DNA of 64,000 nt from Nonomuraea gerenzanensis (GCF_020215645.1 NZ_CP084058.1:310001-374000), one strand, 5' to 3'; positions 16,725-25,708 are shown, counted from the first letter of the stretch. The notes: generated by a model not told the origin, from the sequence alone. Translations and numbers: made by a program.

Positions 16725-19072
16725 AGGTGCTGGTGTTCCCCCGCGACAGCAACCCGTACCAGGACCTGCTGCACGCCGCCTTACGCGAGAGCGGCGTCAG
16801 CGTGCGCTACCTGGGCGAGCTGACCTTCTCCCACACGCTGAACCTCCTGCTGCTGCCGGCCGAGCTGGCCTTCCAGCGGCTGACCGGTGCCCGGATCGTG
16901 CACCTGCACTGGGTGTGGAAGTTCGCGCTGCCGGGCGGAGACAGGACGCGGCGGCCGGCGCAGCTGTGGTTCGCCGCCGTCCTCGGCGTCATGCGGCTGC
17001 TCGGGCTGCGGCTGGTGTGGACCGCGCACAACGTGCTGCCGCACCGGCCCGTCTTCGCCGACGACGCCGCCGCCCGGCGCACCCTGGTCCGGCACTGCGA
17101 CCTCGTGATCGCCCACCACTCGACGGCGCTGGACCGGCTGGCGGAGCTGGGCGCGGCGCCGTCCAGGTCGGCCGTGATCCCGCACGGCCCCTTCCCCGCG
17201 CCGCCGCTGCCGCCGCCGGGCCTGCCGGGGCGGCCCCGCACGTTCCTGTTCTTCGGGCGGATCGAGCCGTACAAGGGGGTCGAGGACCTGCTCGCGGCCT
17301 TCATGGCGCTGCCCAGGCGGTTGTACGTGCGGCTCGTCGTCGCCGGCTCGTGCCCGGACGCGGCGCTCGCGGCCCGGCTGCGGGCTGCCGCCGCCACCGA
17401 CGACCGCGTGGAGCTGCGGCTCGGCCGGGTACGCGACGAGGACGTGGCCGAGGTGTTCGCCGAGGGGGACGTCGTCGTGCTGCCGTTCCGCGAGATCACC
17501 ACCAGCGGCAGCGCCCTGCTCGCGCTCGCCCACGGCAGGCCGCTGATCGTGCCCGAGCTGCCCGCCCTGGCGGGGCTGCCCGCCGGTGCGCTGGCCGGGT
17601 ACCGCGGTGGCGTCCCCGGGCTCACGGCGGCGCTGCGGGACGCGGCGGGGTGGGATCCGGCGGCGCTGGCGCGGATGTCGGATGCCGCGCTGGAGCACGT
17701 CCACGGCGTCGGCTGGCCCGAGATCGCCCGCGCCACCCGCAACGGCTACGCCACCGTGCTGCGCGAGGCCGTCCGGGGGTCCGGTGCGCGGCCGGGGGAG
17801 CGCGTGCGTGCGCTGTTCCGTGACGTGCTGGTGCGCGGGACCTTCCTCCTCCTGGTGAACACGGTGCTGCTCGCGGCGGGCGGCTTCGTCTTCTTCACCC
17901 TGGCCGCCCGCAACTACCCGGTCGAGGCCGTCGGCTGGCTGACCGCCGTCACCGCGAGCGTCAACCTGCTGTCCACCGTCGCCTCCCTCGGCCTGCCCAC
18001 CACGCTGCTGCGCCACCTCGTCGGATCCGGCGACCCGCGCCGCCTGGCCGCGATCGCCGTGGCCGCCGTCGGCGCGATCGGCGGCGTGCTGGCCCTGCTG
18101 TGCCTGCTGATCCTGGCGCCGCTGCTCCCCGGCGGCCCCGAGCTGATCCGGCAGCCGGGCACGATGGCGCTGATCACCGCCCTGGTGATGGTCACCGCCG
18201 TGGGCGGGACGCTGGACGCCGGGCTGCTGGCGGTCAGGGGCACCGCGGCGCTGCTGGCCAAGAACGTGGCGGGCACCCTGCTGAAGGTCGGCGCGCTGCT
18301 GCCGCTGGTGCCGCTCGGGTTCACCGGCCTGATCCTGGCCTACGGCGGCGGCACCCTGCTCGCCTGCCTGCTCGGCGGGGCGGCGCTGTGGCCCCGGCTG
18401 CGCCGCGTCGCGCAGCGCGCCCGGCCGGCCGAGCTGCTGCGGCGCTACCTGCCGTTCTCCGCCGCCGGTTACCTGGCCACGGCGCTCGGCATGTTGCCCA
18501 GCACCGTGGTGCCGCTGGAGGTGCTGGCCATCCAGGGGCCGCAGGCGGCGGCGTACTTCGCGATCGCCTTCCAGGTGGCGGCGTTCCTCAACTTCATCCC
18601 TTCGACGTGCGCGCAGGTGCTGTTCGCCGAGGCGCAGCGGATCTCGCTGCGCCGGTACCTGCGCAGGGCCGTGGCCGGGATCTACGGCCTGCTCGTGCCC
18701 GCCGTCGCGGTGATCGTGGCGGGGGCGCCGTACCTCCTGCGGGTGTTCGGGGAGGGCTACGCGGCGCAGGCGGCGCAGCCGTTGCGCGTGCTGGGGCTGG
18801 CGGCGCTGGTCGGCGCGGGGAACTACCTGGTGGACACGATCCTGATCAGCAGGGACCGCACGCGCGCGTACGTGCTGATGAACGGCGCCAACGCGGCGCT
18901 GGTGCTCGGGCTGGTGGCGGCGCTGCTGCCGTACGGGCTCACCGCCGCGGCCCTCGGCTGGACACTCGCGCAGGGCCTGTCGCTGCTCCTGGGTGTGGGC
19001 GTGCTGATCGCCAGCTTCGCCAGCGGCCGGCACGCGAGGGCGGGCACGGAGGTCAGCGCGGCGGGTCGGTAG
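16721..19072 (+). CDS. Fusion: GT-B glycosyltransferase + Wzx-like polysaccharide flippase
   Basis: A 783-residue two-domain protein. Residues 1 to ~355 form a GT-B glycosyltransferase resembling GT4/GumK-type enzymes: LHWVWKF, WTAHNVLPH, FFGRIEPYKGVEDLL and TTSGSALLALAHGRPLI. From about residue 370 there are a dozen or so hydrophobic helices of the oligosaccharide flippase (MOP/Wzx) type: NTVLLAAGGFVFFTLAARNY, then alternating helices to the C-terminus. The frame is continuous with no stop or shift, so this is a real fusion. Joining the last transferase to the exporter would couple completion of the lipid-linked unit to translocation (inference). It closes the operon and overlaps the convergent GH16 gene by 20 bases. 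Confidence 0.9.
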   Translation: MKVLVFPRDSNPYQDLLHAALRESGVSVRYLGELTFSHTLNLLLLPAELAFQRLTGARIVHLHWVWKFALPGGDRTRRPAQLWFAAVLGVMRLLGLRLVWTAHNVLPHRPVFADDAAARRTLVRHCDLVIAHHSTALDRLAELGAAPSRSAVIPHGPFPAPPLPPPGLPGRPRTFLFFGRIEPYKGVEDLLAAFMALPRRLYVRLVVAGSCPDAALAARLRAAAATDDRVELRLGRVRDEDVAEVFAEGDVVVLPFREITTSGSALLALAHGRPLIVPELPALAGLPAGALAGYRGGVPGLTAALRDAAGWDPAALARMSDAALEHVHGVGWPEIARATRNGYATVLREAVRGSGARPGERVRALFRDVLVRGTFLLLVNTVLLAAGGFVFFTLAARNYPVEAVGWLTAVTASVNLLSTVASLGLPTTLLRHLVGSGDPRRLAAIAVAAVGAIGGVLALLCLLILAPLLPGGPELIRQPGTMALITALVMVTAVGGTLDAGLLAVRGTAALLAKNVAGTLLKVGALLPLVPLGFTGLILAYGGGTLLACLLGGAALWPRLRRVAQRARPAELLRRYLPFSAAGYLATALGMLPSTVVPLEVLAIQGPQAAAYFAIAFQVAAFLNFIPSTCAQVLFAEAQRISLRRYLRRAVAGIYGLLVPAVAVIVAGAPYLLRVFGEGYAAQAAQPLRVLGLAALVGAGNYLVDTILISRDRTRAYVLMNGANAALVLGLVAALLPYGLTAAALGWTLAQGLSLLLGVGVLIASFASGRHARAGTEVSAAGR

Positions 19073-20003
19073 CGGCGGCGTACACGCGGACGTGGTCCAC
19101 GATCAGCTGCTGCGGGAAGCGGGTCGTGGCGTCGGGCGGGCCCGGCCAGTCGCCGCCGACGGCCAGGTTGAGCAGCAGGTAGTACGGCACGTCGAAGTCC
19201 CAGCCGCCCGGCGGGGCGTCCGCCTTGTGCTCGGTGGCGTAGATCTGCCCGTCGACCAGGAAGGAGATGCGGTCGGGGTACCAGTCGGCGGCGAAGACGT
19301 GGAAGTCGTCGGCGAACCTGGCGCCGCCGGGCAGCCGGTAGGTGTTCTGCTCGTCGTAGCCCTGCTCGCCGTGCAGGCTGCCGTGCACGGTGTCCGGCTC
19401 GCGGCCGAGGTGCTCCATGATGTCGATCTCCCCGCGCCCGCTGCCCTGCGGGGAGCGCCGCGCCCAGAAGGCCGGCCACATGCCCTGGCCCTCGGGTAAC
19501 TTGATCCGAGCCTCGATCCGCCCGTACCGCTGCACGAACTTCCCCGCCGTGAACAGCCGGGCGGAGGTGGCCGCGCAGACCCGGGGGCTGCAGTCGTAGG
19601 CGCCCGCGTCGTCGGACCGCGCGGTGATCACCAGCCGGCCCCGGCCGTCCACGGCCGCGTTGCGCGGCGTGTAGTACTCCAGCTCGTTGTTGTAGCCGAG
19701 ATGGTCGTCGACCAGGTTCCACTTCGCCGGGTCGGGCGGCCCGGCGGGCCCGTCGAACTCGTCCGCCCATACCAGCCGCCACCCCGCCGGCACCTGCTCC
19801 GGCGTCCGCTCCGCCGGCACCGCCGCGGGCTCGGGCGGGCTCACCGCGTACAGCGTGGCCGCCACCGCGAGGCTGAACGTCAGGACCAGCGCCCCGGCCA
19901 CCCACCAGCCCGTACGATCGCGGCCGGACGCCGCCCTGGCAGTGTGGGGTGAACGGCTCGCACCGTGGCGGGGATCCCGGTGCCATGCGCGGTCATCGGA
20001 CAC
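19053..20003 (-). CDS. Membrane-anchored GH16 glycoside hydrolase (laminarinase-like)
   Basis: A 316-residue protein. A basic N-terminal ~30 residues and a membrane helix (about 32-53) precede a GH16 domain from residue ~75. The active-site strand is GEIDIMEH (Glu192, Asp194, Glu197). The substrate-cleft motif YNNELEYYT is of the beta-1,3-glucanase (laminarinase) type, and it differs from the LHYY version in the GH16 at 8593. GTG 20003 has a GGAGGTTAGAGG region upstream. It faces the polysaccharide operon tail to tail, so the two membrane-bound GH16 enzymes bracket the locus. Confidence 0.9.
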   Translation of the reverse strand: MSDDRAWHRDPRHGASRSPHTARAASGRDRTGWWVAGALVLTFSLAVAATLYAVSPPEPAAVPAERTPEQVPAGWRLVWADEFDGPAGPPDPAKWNLVDDHLGYNNELEYYTPRNAAVDGRGRLVITARSDDAGAYDCSPRVCAATSARLFTAGKFVQRYGRIEARIKLPEGQGMWPAFWARRSPQGSGRGEIDIMEHLGREPDTVHGSLHGEQGYDEQNTYRLPGGARFADDFHVFAADWYPDRISFLVDGQIYATEHKADAPPGGWDFDVPYYLLLNLAVGGDWPGPPDATTRFPQQLIVDHVRVYAAATDPPR

Positions 20004-20122
20004 GGACCTCTAACCTCCCGACGGCATGCCTGACATCGTACGGCCATGTGGTACACCAGTCGGGCATTCCGGGCCATCGGCCCACGGCGTCGACACCGCC
20101 GCGGGCCGTTCCCCGGGCCGGG

Positions 20123-21349
20123 TCAGGACCCGCAGAACACCTCCTTGACCAGCCCGTCGAGCAGCCCAGGGAACACCGCGCCCACGTTGACGTCGGCGTC
20201 CCCGCTGGTCAGCGAGGCCGTCAGGGTCCTGCTCCCGTCCAGCGAGCTGTACATCAGCGCCCCGTAGCCCCCAGGAGGGCTGCCGTTGTGGTTGACGATG
20301 ACGCCGGCGCAGTCGGAGCCGGTGTCCAGCACGTACGTGCCGAGCCCGTACCGTCCGAACAGGCCCGCGCTGTCCGGGTGCGGCACGCGCATCTCGGCCA
20401 GCAGCGCGGCCGGCAGGAGCCGGCCCTTGTTCAGCGCCGAGAAGTACGTCTGCAGGTCCGCGGTGGTCGACAGGATGTCACCGGCGCCCTCGACCACGGA
20501 GAGGTTCTGGCGGGAGACGTCCACCACCTTCCACTCCTCGCCGTCCTGGTAGCGGTAGTAGCCGTGGGCGTGCGGCCCGGGAAGCGTCGTCCGGTCGCCC
20601 GGCAGCATGGTGTTCCTGAGCCCGAGCGGCTTCAGGATCCGCCGCTGCAGCTCCTCGCCGAGCGGGCGGCCGGTGAGCTGCTCGACCAGGAGCTGCGCCA
20701 GCGTGTAGTTCGTGTTGGAGTAGCTCCAGCCCGCTCCCGGCTCGAACCGCGCGGGCTTGGCCAGCGCGAACCGCACCAGCTCCGCCGGCTCGTAGGAGCG
20801 GAAGCGGTTGTCCACCCACTCCTTGCCCGAGGCGGCCACCCCCGGCACGAACACGCCGTCGGGGCCGAGCTCGCCGGTGTAGTTGTAGAGCCCGCTCGTG
20901 TGCTGCAGCAGCATCCGCACGGTGATCCGCTCGTCCAGCCCGAACTCGGGCAGGTGGCCGGCCACCGGCTCGTCCAGCCCGATCTCGCCCTCGGCGACCA
21001 GCTGCAGCACCACCGTCGCGACGAAGCTCTTGGTGACGCTGCCCGCCCAGAACGACCCGTTCGCCGGGGGCTTCGCGCTCGCGCCCAGCTTGCGTACGCC
21101 GGCGGTGCCCACCCACTCGCCCCGCTCGTCGCGCACACGCGCCTGCACGCCGGCGAAACCGGCGTCGACGAACGCCTGGATGGCCCGCTGCACCCCTGGA
21201 CGCTCCTGGCCGGCCACCGCCGCCGGTGCCACCCGGCTGTCGGCGGCGGCCACCCCGGGCGTCATGACCGCCCCGGCCAGCAGCGCCCCGGCCACCACCC
21301 TGCGCAAGCCCCGCAGCGACCTGCCCCCAGTGCGGAGATCTCCGCTCAT
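20123..21349 (-). CDS. Secreted serine hydrolase, D-Ala-D-Ala carboxypeptidase/beta-lactamase fold
   Basis: A 408-residue protein with a signal peptide (about 1-36, cleavage near AAADS). Catalytic motifs: SVTK (Ser104, Lys107), YSN (210-212) and HNG (354-356) in the KTG position. The other hydrolase in the window has HSG there. The two share long stretches and a C-terminal VFCG. Substrate unknown; peptidoglycan peptides are the family default. It is transcribed divergently from a MarR/GbsR-type regulator across an AT-richer spacer with inverted repeats, so that regulator is a plausible controller. Confidence 0.88.
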   Translation of the reverse strand: MSGDLRTGGRSLRGLRRVVAGALLAGAVMTPGVAAADSRVAPAAVAGQERPGVQRAIQAFVDAGFAGVQARVRDERGEWVGTAGVRKLGASAKPPANGSFWAGSVTKSFVATVVLQLVAEGEIGLDEPVAGHLPEFGLDERITVRMLLQHTSGLYNYTGELGPDGVFVPGVAASGKEWVDNRFRSYEPAELVRFALAKPARFEPGAGWSYSNTNYTLAQLLVEQLTGRPLGEELQRRILKPLGLRNTMLPGDRTTLPGPHAHGYYRYQDGEEWKVVDVSRQNLSVVEGAGDILSTTADLQTYFSALNKGRLLPAALLAEMRVPHPDSAGLFGRYGLGTYVLDTGSDCAGVIVNHNGSPPGGYGALMYSSLDGSRTLTASLTSGDADVNVGAVFPGLLDGLVKEVFCGS

Positions 21350-21400
21350 GCCTGTCCCCTTTTTCGCGATACTACGTGTTCCGTTCGATCTGAAAGCTAC

Positions 21401-21510
21401 GTTGCATTCGATCTACAGTCAACGCGCCGTCATTCATTTCTGCAGTTCAGGCCCCGTAAATTGGCGCAATGACGCTGCGCTCGAACGCAACACCGCTGTT
21501 GCAATGAATG
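21401..21510. promoter_or_regulatory. Inverted repeats in divergent spacer before MarR/GbsR regulator
   Basis: CATTCATT (21431-21438) and AATGAATG (21503-21510) are exact inverted copies. Outside them, GTTGCATTCGAT near 21401 pairs with CTCGAACGCAAC near 21479 at 10 of 12 positions. TTCGATCT also occurs twice near 21385-21415. The spacer is distinctly AT-richer than its surroundings. These are candidate operator half-sites. Confidence 0.35.
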
Positions 21511-21533
21511 GCCGCTAAGGCAACACTTGAGCC

Positions 21534-22211
21534 ATGCCAGGAGGACGACTGACCCAGCAGGACCGCCAGCGCATCGCGGCAGGGCTCACCGACGGGCTCT
21601 CCTACCGCGAGATCGCCAGGCGGCTCGGCCGCCCGACCTCGACGATCACCCGCGAGGTCGCCCGCAACGGCGGCCCCACCGCCTACCGGCCCCAGCAGGC
21701 GCACCAGTCCGCGCTCCACCGGGCCCGGCGCGGCACCCCCGCACCACCGCGCGCCGTCACCACCCCGACGAAGACCGCGCTGGAGCGGGAGATCATCGAG
21801 CTGGCGGTCCAGGCCGGCATGCCGAGGACGGCCGCGCGCGTGCACCACGACCTGATGCTGGCCGAGGACGGCAGGCGCACCGCCGCCGAGCTGGCCCGCC
21901 GGCTGAACGTCAGCCCCGCCTCCATCTCCGTGGCCGTGCGCTTGCTGGTCCAGCAGGGCTACGCCCGGCGCGAGCGCGACCCGCACCGCCGCCGCGACGT
22001 CTACGTGATCGACGACGACGCCTGGTACCGGGCCATCCTGGTCGGCAGGCAGCAGACGCTGGGGACCGTCCGCGCCTCGATGGCGGTGGCCGAGGCGTAC
22101 GGGCTCGACAGCCCGGTGGGGCGGCGGCTGGCCAAGACGGCGGCCTTCCTGGAGCACATCTGCCTGGACATGATCGACTCAGCGGACCGCTGGCGGTCCC
22201 TCCTGGCATGA
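21534..22211 (+). CDS. GbsR/MarR-type regulator with extra N-terminal HTH
   Basis: A 225-residue predicted DNA-binding protein with two helix-turn-helix parts. Residues 5-45 (LTQQDRQRIAAGLTDGLSYREIARRLG) match the HTH_38 fold best known from IS30 transposases. Residues ~85-155 form a winged helix (TAAELARRLNVSPASISVAVRLL with wing RRERDPHRRRDVYVI) of the GbsR/MarR type. No transposase DDE catalytic domain is present, so it is not an insertion-sequence gene. The C-terminal helices probably dimerise. Ligand and regulon unknown; the divergent serine hydrolase is the obvious first target to consider. Confidence 0.82.
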   Translation: MPGGRLTQQDRQRIAAGLTDGLSYREIARRLGRPTSTITREVARNGGPTAYRPQQAHQSALHRARRGTPAPPRAVTTPTKTALEREIIELAVQAGMPRTAARVHHDLMLAEDGRRTAAELARRLNVSPASISVAVRLLVQQGYARRERDPHRRRDVYVIDDDAWYRAILVGRQQTLGTVRASMAVAEAYGLDSPVGRRLAKTAAFLEHICLDMIDSADRWRSLLA

Positions 22212-22302
22212 CGGCGGCCACGGCCCGGACCGCTGGGGTGGACACGCGGACCCAGGTGGAATTCGACGACCTTCGCCCACCGATGAACTACAGTCGTCCG
22301 CC

Positions 22303-22941
22303 ATGGCCGAATCCTCCTCCTACCTGACCACGACGGCGAACGCCTACGACGCCGTCGCCGAGCTCTACGCCGACCTCGCCCGCGACTCCCTCGACCGTCT
22401 CCCCTTGGACCGGTCGTTCGTCGCCGTGTTCGCCGAGCTCGTCCGGGCCGCCGGCCCCCGGCCCGTCGTCGAGGCCGGCTGCGGCCCCGGCTACATGACG
22501 GCCCACCTGCGCGACCTCGGCCTGGACGCCTACGGCGTCGACCTGTCTCCCGCCCTGCTGGACATCGCCCGCAAGGACCACCCGGGCCTGCGGTTCGAGC
22601 TGGGCTCGATGGGCGAGCTCGACGTGCCCGACGGCGAGCTGGGCGGCCTGCTCTCCTGGTACTCCATCATCCACACCCCGCCGGCCGAGCTGCCGCCGTA
22701 CTTCGCCGAGTTCCGCCGGGTGCTCGCCCCGGGCGGCTACCTCCTGCTCGGCTTCTTCGAATCCGAGGGTGATCCGGTGACGGAGTTCGACCACAAGGTC
22801 GCACCGGCGTACCGGTGGCCGATCGACGAGCTGGCCGACCTGGGGCGCAAGGAAGGATTTGTCGAGGTGGGGCGGATGTTGCGCGAGCCGCTGGAGGACG
22901 AGCGGCTTCGGCGCGGGCATCTGCTGATGCGCAGACCGTAG
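22303..22941 (+). CDS. Class I SAM-dependent methyltransferase
   Basis: A 212-residue enzyme. SAM-binding motif I is EAGCGPG (57-63), the acidic residue after strand 2 is Asp80 (YGVD), and post-I motifs LSWYSIIHTPP and LAPGGYLLLGF follow in the usual order. Substrate cannot be told from sequence. TACAGT ends eight bases before the ATG and there is no ribosome site, so the message may be leaderless. It stands alone between a regulator and a secreted beta-helix protein. Confidence 0.88.
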   Translation: MAESSSYLTTTANAYDAVAELYADLARDSLDRLPLDRSFVAVFAELVRAAGPRPVVEAGCGPGYMTAHLRDLGLDAYGVDLSPALLDIARKDHPGLRFELGSMGELDVPDGELGGLLSWYSIIHTPPAELPPYFAEFRRVLAPGGYLLLGFFESEGDPVTEFDHKVAPAYRWPIDELADLGRKEGFVEVGRMLREPLEDERLRRGHLLMRRP

Positions 22942-23001
22942 ACGTGAGCGTGCGGGCGGCCTGACAGTCGATGAACAGGGCCGCCCGCCCGGTCACCGCC
23001 G

Positions 23002-24963
23002 TCAGGCCCCAGCGGCGCGGATCGCCAGATCGTCGATCTGGAACGCGGGCCCGGCAGCGCCCGTGTTCCAGACGAACGTCCAGTCAACCCGAGTCGCCCC
23101 CGCGGGCGCGGTGAACGTCCCGGCCGCCTCGCTCCACGCGGTCTGCCGATCCAGGACGACGGCATCGGTACGCAGAACCGTGCCCGACTCGTCACGCCAC
23201 CGCACGTTCCACGTCACGGCGGGCATGGTCCCCACGGCCTCCCGGTACCACAGCGACACCCGGTACCCTGTACCGGCGACCACCCCGCGGTACCCGGGGA
23301 AGTTGTCCAGCGCCACCGCGCTGCCGAACGCCGCGGTGCTGGTCAGCTGCAGCGAGCCCGTGCCGCCGTGCGCGCCGCCGGTCTGGTGCGCCACGCCGGC
23401 CCCGTACCACGGGAGGTAGGGCGAGGTCGTCGAGCCGGACTCGAAGTCGTGCTCGGTGATCGCCGGCGGGGTGGGGGTGCCGCCGTCGAACGTGCTGCCG
23501 GCGTCCTGGCCGTACTGGGGGCCGACCCACTGGCCCGGCGCGACGCGGGTGCCCATGTCGGTGACCATGAACTGCCACGGGCCCGTGTAGGTGTTGTGGT
23601 GCCAGGAGTTGTTCGACTCGTGGACGATCGACTTCTGGATCACATCGCCCTTGTACGGGGACCAGTCCGGATAGGTGCCCCAGTTGGACAGCAGCGCCAT
23701 GTGCCCGCAGTACTGCGTCGGGCAGCCGCCGTTCACGGCACCGGGCTCGAAGGCGAAGGTGTTGTGGTGGATGTCGACGTTCTTGGTCCACCAGCGGCAG
23801 TCGGTGTAGAGCGGCTGACCGGCGATGGCCGGAGCCGAGCACTGTGACTTGTCGGTCGGCCCGACGATCATCGTGCAGTCGCCGGTCGTCGAGGCGGGGC
23901 TGTTGCAGAACCGGTCGGCGTTCGCCCACGCGGTGATCCCGCCCCAGTTGTTCTCCAGCAGGTTGCCGGTGATCTCGATCTTGCTGGTCCGCGCCTGCAG
24001 GCGGGGCTCACCGTCCGCCTCGGACAGGTAGATCGCCGCCTCGGGGAACGGGTCGCCCTTCGCCGCCCGCTCGGCGCCGGACTCCCAGGCGTTGCCGCGG
24101 ATGGTGTTGTTCCGGATCACGGCGTTGTAGCTGATCTCGTAGAAGATGCCCAGCGACTCGTTGTCCTCGATGAGGTTGTCCTCGATGAGGAAGTCGTTGT
24201 TGTTGGTGTCGGCCCAGACGCCCGGCCCGTGGTTGCCGTGGACCCAGTTCCCGGTCACGTCGGCACCGTTCACCGCCCAGAACTTCATCCCACCGGTGCA
24301 ACCGCACCCCGGCTCCTGGTGCTCCCAGTCGTCGGTGTTGTTGCCGGTGAACTCGTTGTCCGCCACGACCAGGCCGGTGATGGTGTTGCCGGACTTGTAC
24401 GCGTTCAGGCCGTACTGCCCGTTGTCCTTGAAGCAGTTGCCGCGGATCTGGTTCCTGGCCCCGGCCATCAGCCCCGCACCGGAGTTGTCGCGGATGGTGT
24501 TGTGCTCCACGACCCAGTCGTCGCCGGAGTCGTGGTTGACCACGCCCTCGTCGCGCGGCGCGACGAACCCCGTGATGGTCAGGTGCTTGATCGTGACGCC
24601 GGTCGCCTGCTGGGTGAACGCGTACCGGTTCAGCCCCTGCCCGTCCAGCACCGCGCCGGGCGCGCCGATGAACGTCGCGCCGTCGCCCGGCATGATCTGG
24701 GCGTACTGGTCGGTGCCCAGCGTGTGGGTGCCGGTCTCGAAGTAGTAGGTGGTGTTCGCCCGGCGCAGGTCCACGCCGCTGTTGTCACCCGCGGGCACCA
24801 CCACCGCGCCGGCGGGCGGCGTGGCCGGGCCGTTCAGGGACGAACTGCCGCAGACCGCGGCCTTCGCAGCCGTCGCACCGGCCGCCTCGCCGCTCGCCGG
24901 CGTCGCGCCCCCCATGACCACCATGCCTAAGACCGCTAACGCCACCGGCCAAGATCTACGCAT
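23002..24963 (-). CDS. Secreted right-handed beta-helix protein with C-terminal carbohydrate-binding-like domain
   Basis: A 653-residue exported protein. The ATG at 24963 has GGAGG ten bases upstream and starts a clear signal peptide (MRRSWPVALAVLGMVVMGG). Residues ~60-400 contain short repeated strands with Asn ladders (VVEHNTIRDNS, IEDNLIEDN, VIRNNTIRGN, IEITGNLLENN), typical of pectate-lyase/NosD-like parallel beta-helices that bind or cleave polysaccharides. Eight or more cysteines suggest disulfides. The last ~150 residues (from TEHDFESG) are a beta-sandwich of carbohydrate-binding-module type. No specific lyase catalytic residues could be assigned. Confidence 0.82.
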   Translation of the reverse strand: MRRSWPVALAVLGMVVMGGATPASGEAAGATAAKAAVCGSSSLNGPATPPAGAVVVPAGDNSGVDLRRANTTYYFETGTHTLGTDQYAQIMPGDGATFIGAPGAVLDGQGLNRYAFTQQATGVTIKHLTITGFVAPRDEGVVNHDSGDDWVVEHNTIRDNSGAGLMAGARNQIRGNCFKDNGQYGLNAYKSGNTITGLVVADNEFTGNNTDDWEHQEPGCGCTGGMKFWAVNGADVTGNWVHGNHGPGVWADTNNNDFLIEDNLIEDNESLGIFYEISYNAVIRNNTIRGNAWESGAERAAKGDPFPEAAIYLSEADGEPRLQARTSKIEITGNLLENNWGGITAWANADRFCNSPASTTGDCTMIVGPTDKSQCSAPAIAGQPLYTDCRWWTKNVDIHHNTFAFEPGAVNGGCPTQYCGHMALLSNWGTYPDWSPYKGDVIQKSIVHESNNSWHHNTYTGPWQFMVTDMGTRVAPGQWVGPQYGQDAGSTFDGGTPTPPAITEHDFESGSTTSPYLPWYGAGVAHQTGGAHGGTGSLQLTSTAAFGSAVALDNFPGYRGVVAGTGYRVSLWYREAVGTMPAVTWNVRWRDESGTVLRTDAVVLDRQTAWSEAAGTFTAPAGATRVDWTFVWNTGAAGPAFQIDDLAIRAAGA

Positions 24964-25046
24964 GCCTGTCGCCTCCGATTTTCGCCATGCCTTGACCGCA
25001 CTTGACCGTCGGCCGTCGCCACTGTAGCCACCGCCGACCCTCAAGA

Positions 25047-25580
25047 TCAAAGACGGTAAGCCCGGATGACGGTCTGCTCGACGCTGTTGCCCGAGGTGTC
25101 GACGGCCTTGACCCGCAGGGAGGCGAACCCCTCCGCAGCCGGGTGGTCCACGGTGACCCGGCCCTTCCGGACCGGGGCCGGCCTCCAGGTGGCGCCGTCG
25201 TCGAAGGAGACCTCCACGGTGAGGTCGCGCACCTCGTCGGCGGCCGAGCCCCGCTGGCGTTCCACGCGAACCGGTATGCGGTACGCCTCACCGCTGGGCG
25301 CGGTGTTACGGGCATCCAGCGCGGGGGAGAACCGGACGACGGAGACCGGCAGGGGGCTGTCGTCCTCGGTGTGCTCGGAGCGGAAGGTCCAAGCGGCCGT
25401 GTTGCGGGTCGTCAGGGTGGCTGGTGCGCCGAGCTCGGCCTCCACGACCAGCCGGTAGTCCGCCGCGCCCGGTGGGACGCGGAGCCCCTTCCCGCCCAGT
25501 CCGGACTGTTCGGCTATCAGGACGCCGTCGCGGTAGAGCGCGACGCGTGCCCGGGTGGTGGCCGACCAACGCCGTCCCGG
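25047..25580 (-). pseudogene. C-terminal remnant of a secreted subtilisin-like (S8) protease
   Basis: An open stretch of 177 residues is bounded upstream by an in-frame stop (25583-25581), with no plausible start near its beginning. The residues resemble the far C-terminal domains of the >1000-residue actinobacterial S8 proteases: VALYRDGVLI, TRNTAAWTFRSEHT, VEVSFDDGATWRPAPVR, DHPAAEGFASLRVKAVD, SGNSVEQTVIRAYRL. None of the protease catalytic motifs (D-[ST]-G, HGT, GTSMA) is present between here and the adjacent genes. I read it as a decayed 3' end. A GTG at 25445 could still give a 132-residue product. Confidence 0.6.
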
Positions 25581-25655
25581 TCAGGAGGCCGGAGACCGGT
25601 ATCCCGATGATCCGCCGCGCATGACGGATCACCCGTACTCCGCCGCGAGAGCCGG

Positions 25656-25682
25656 CCGCTTTCACGGGGAGCGTGAAAGCGG
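25656..25682. promoter_or_regulatory. Perfect 11-bp hairpin upstream of ECF sigma gene
   Basis: CCGCTTTCACG (25656-25666) and CGTGAAAGCGG (25672-25682) are exact inverted copies around a five-base loop, 26 bases before the sigma GTG. It has no T-tract, so an operator or 5'-UTR element is more likely than a terminator. Confidence 0.5.
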
Positions 25683-25708
25683 AGCGCCTCACCGGATGAG
25701 TAGGGGAT

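Noticed and set aside
21534..21680. IS30-type transposase gene, suggested by the N-terminal HTH
   Set aside because: No DDE catalytic domain follows and no terminal inverted repeats are present; the rest of the protein is a winged-helix regulator.
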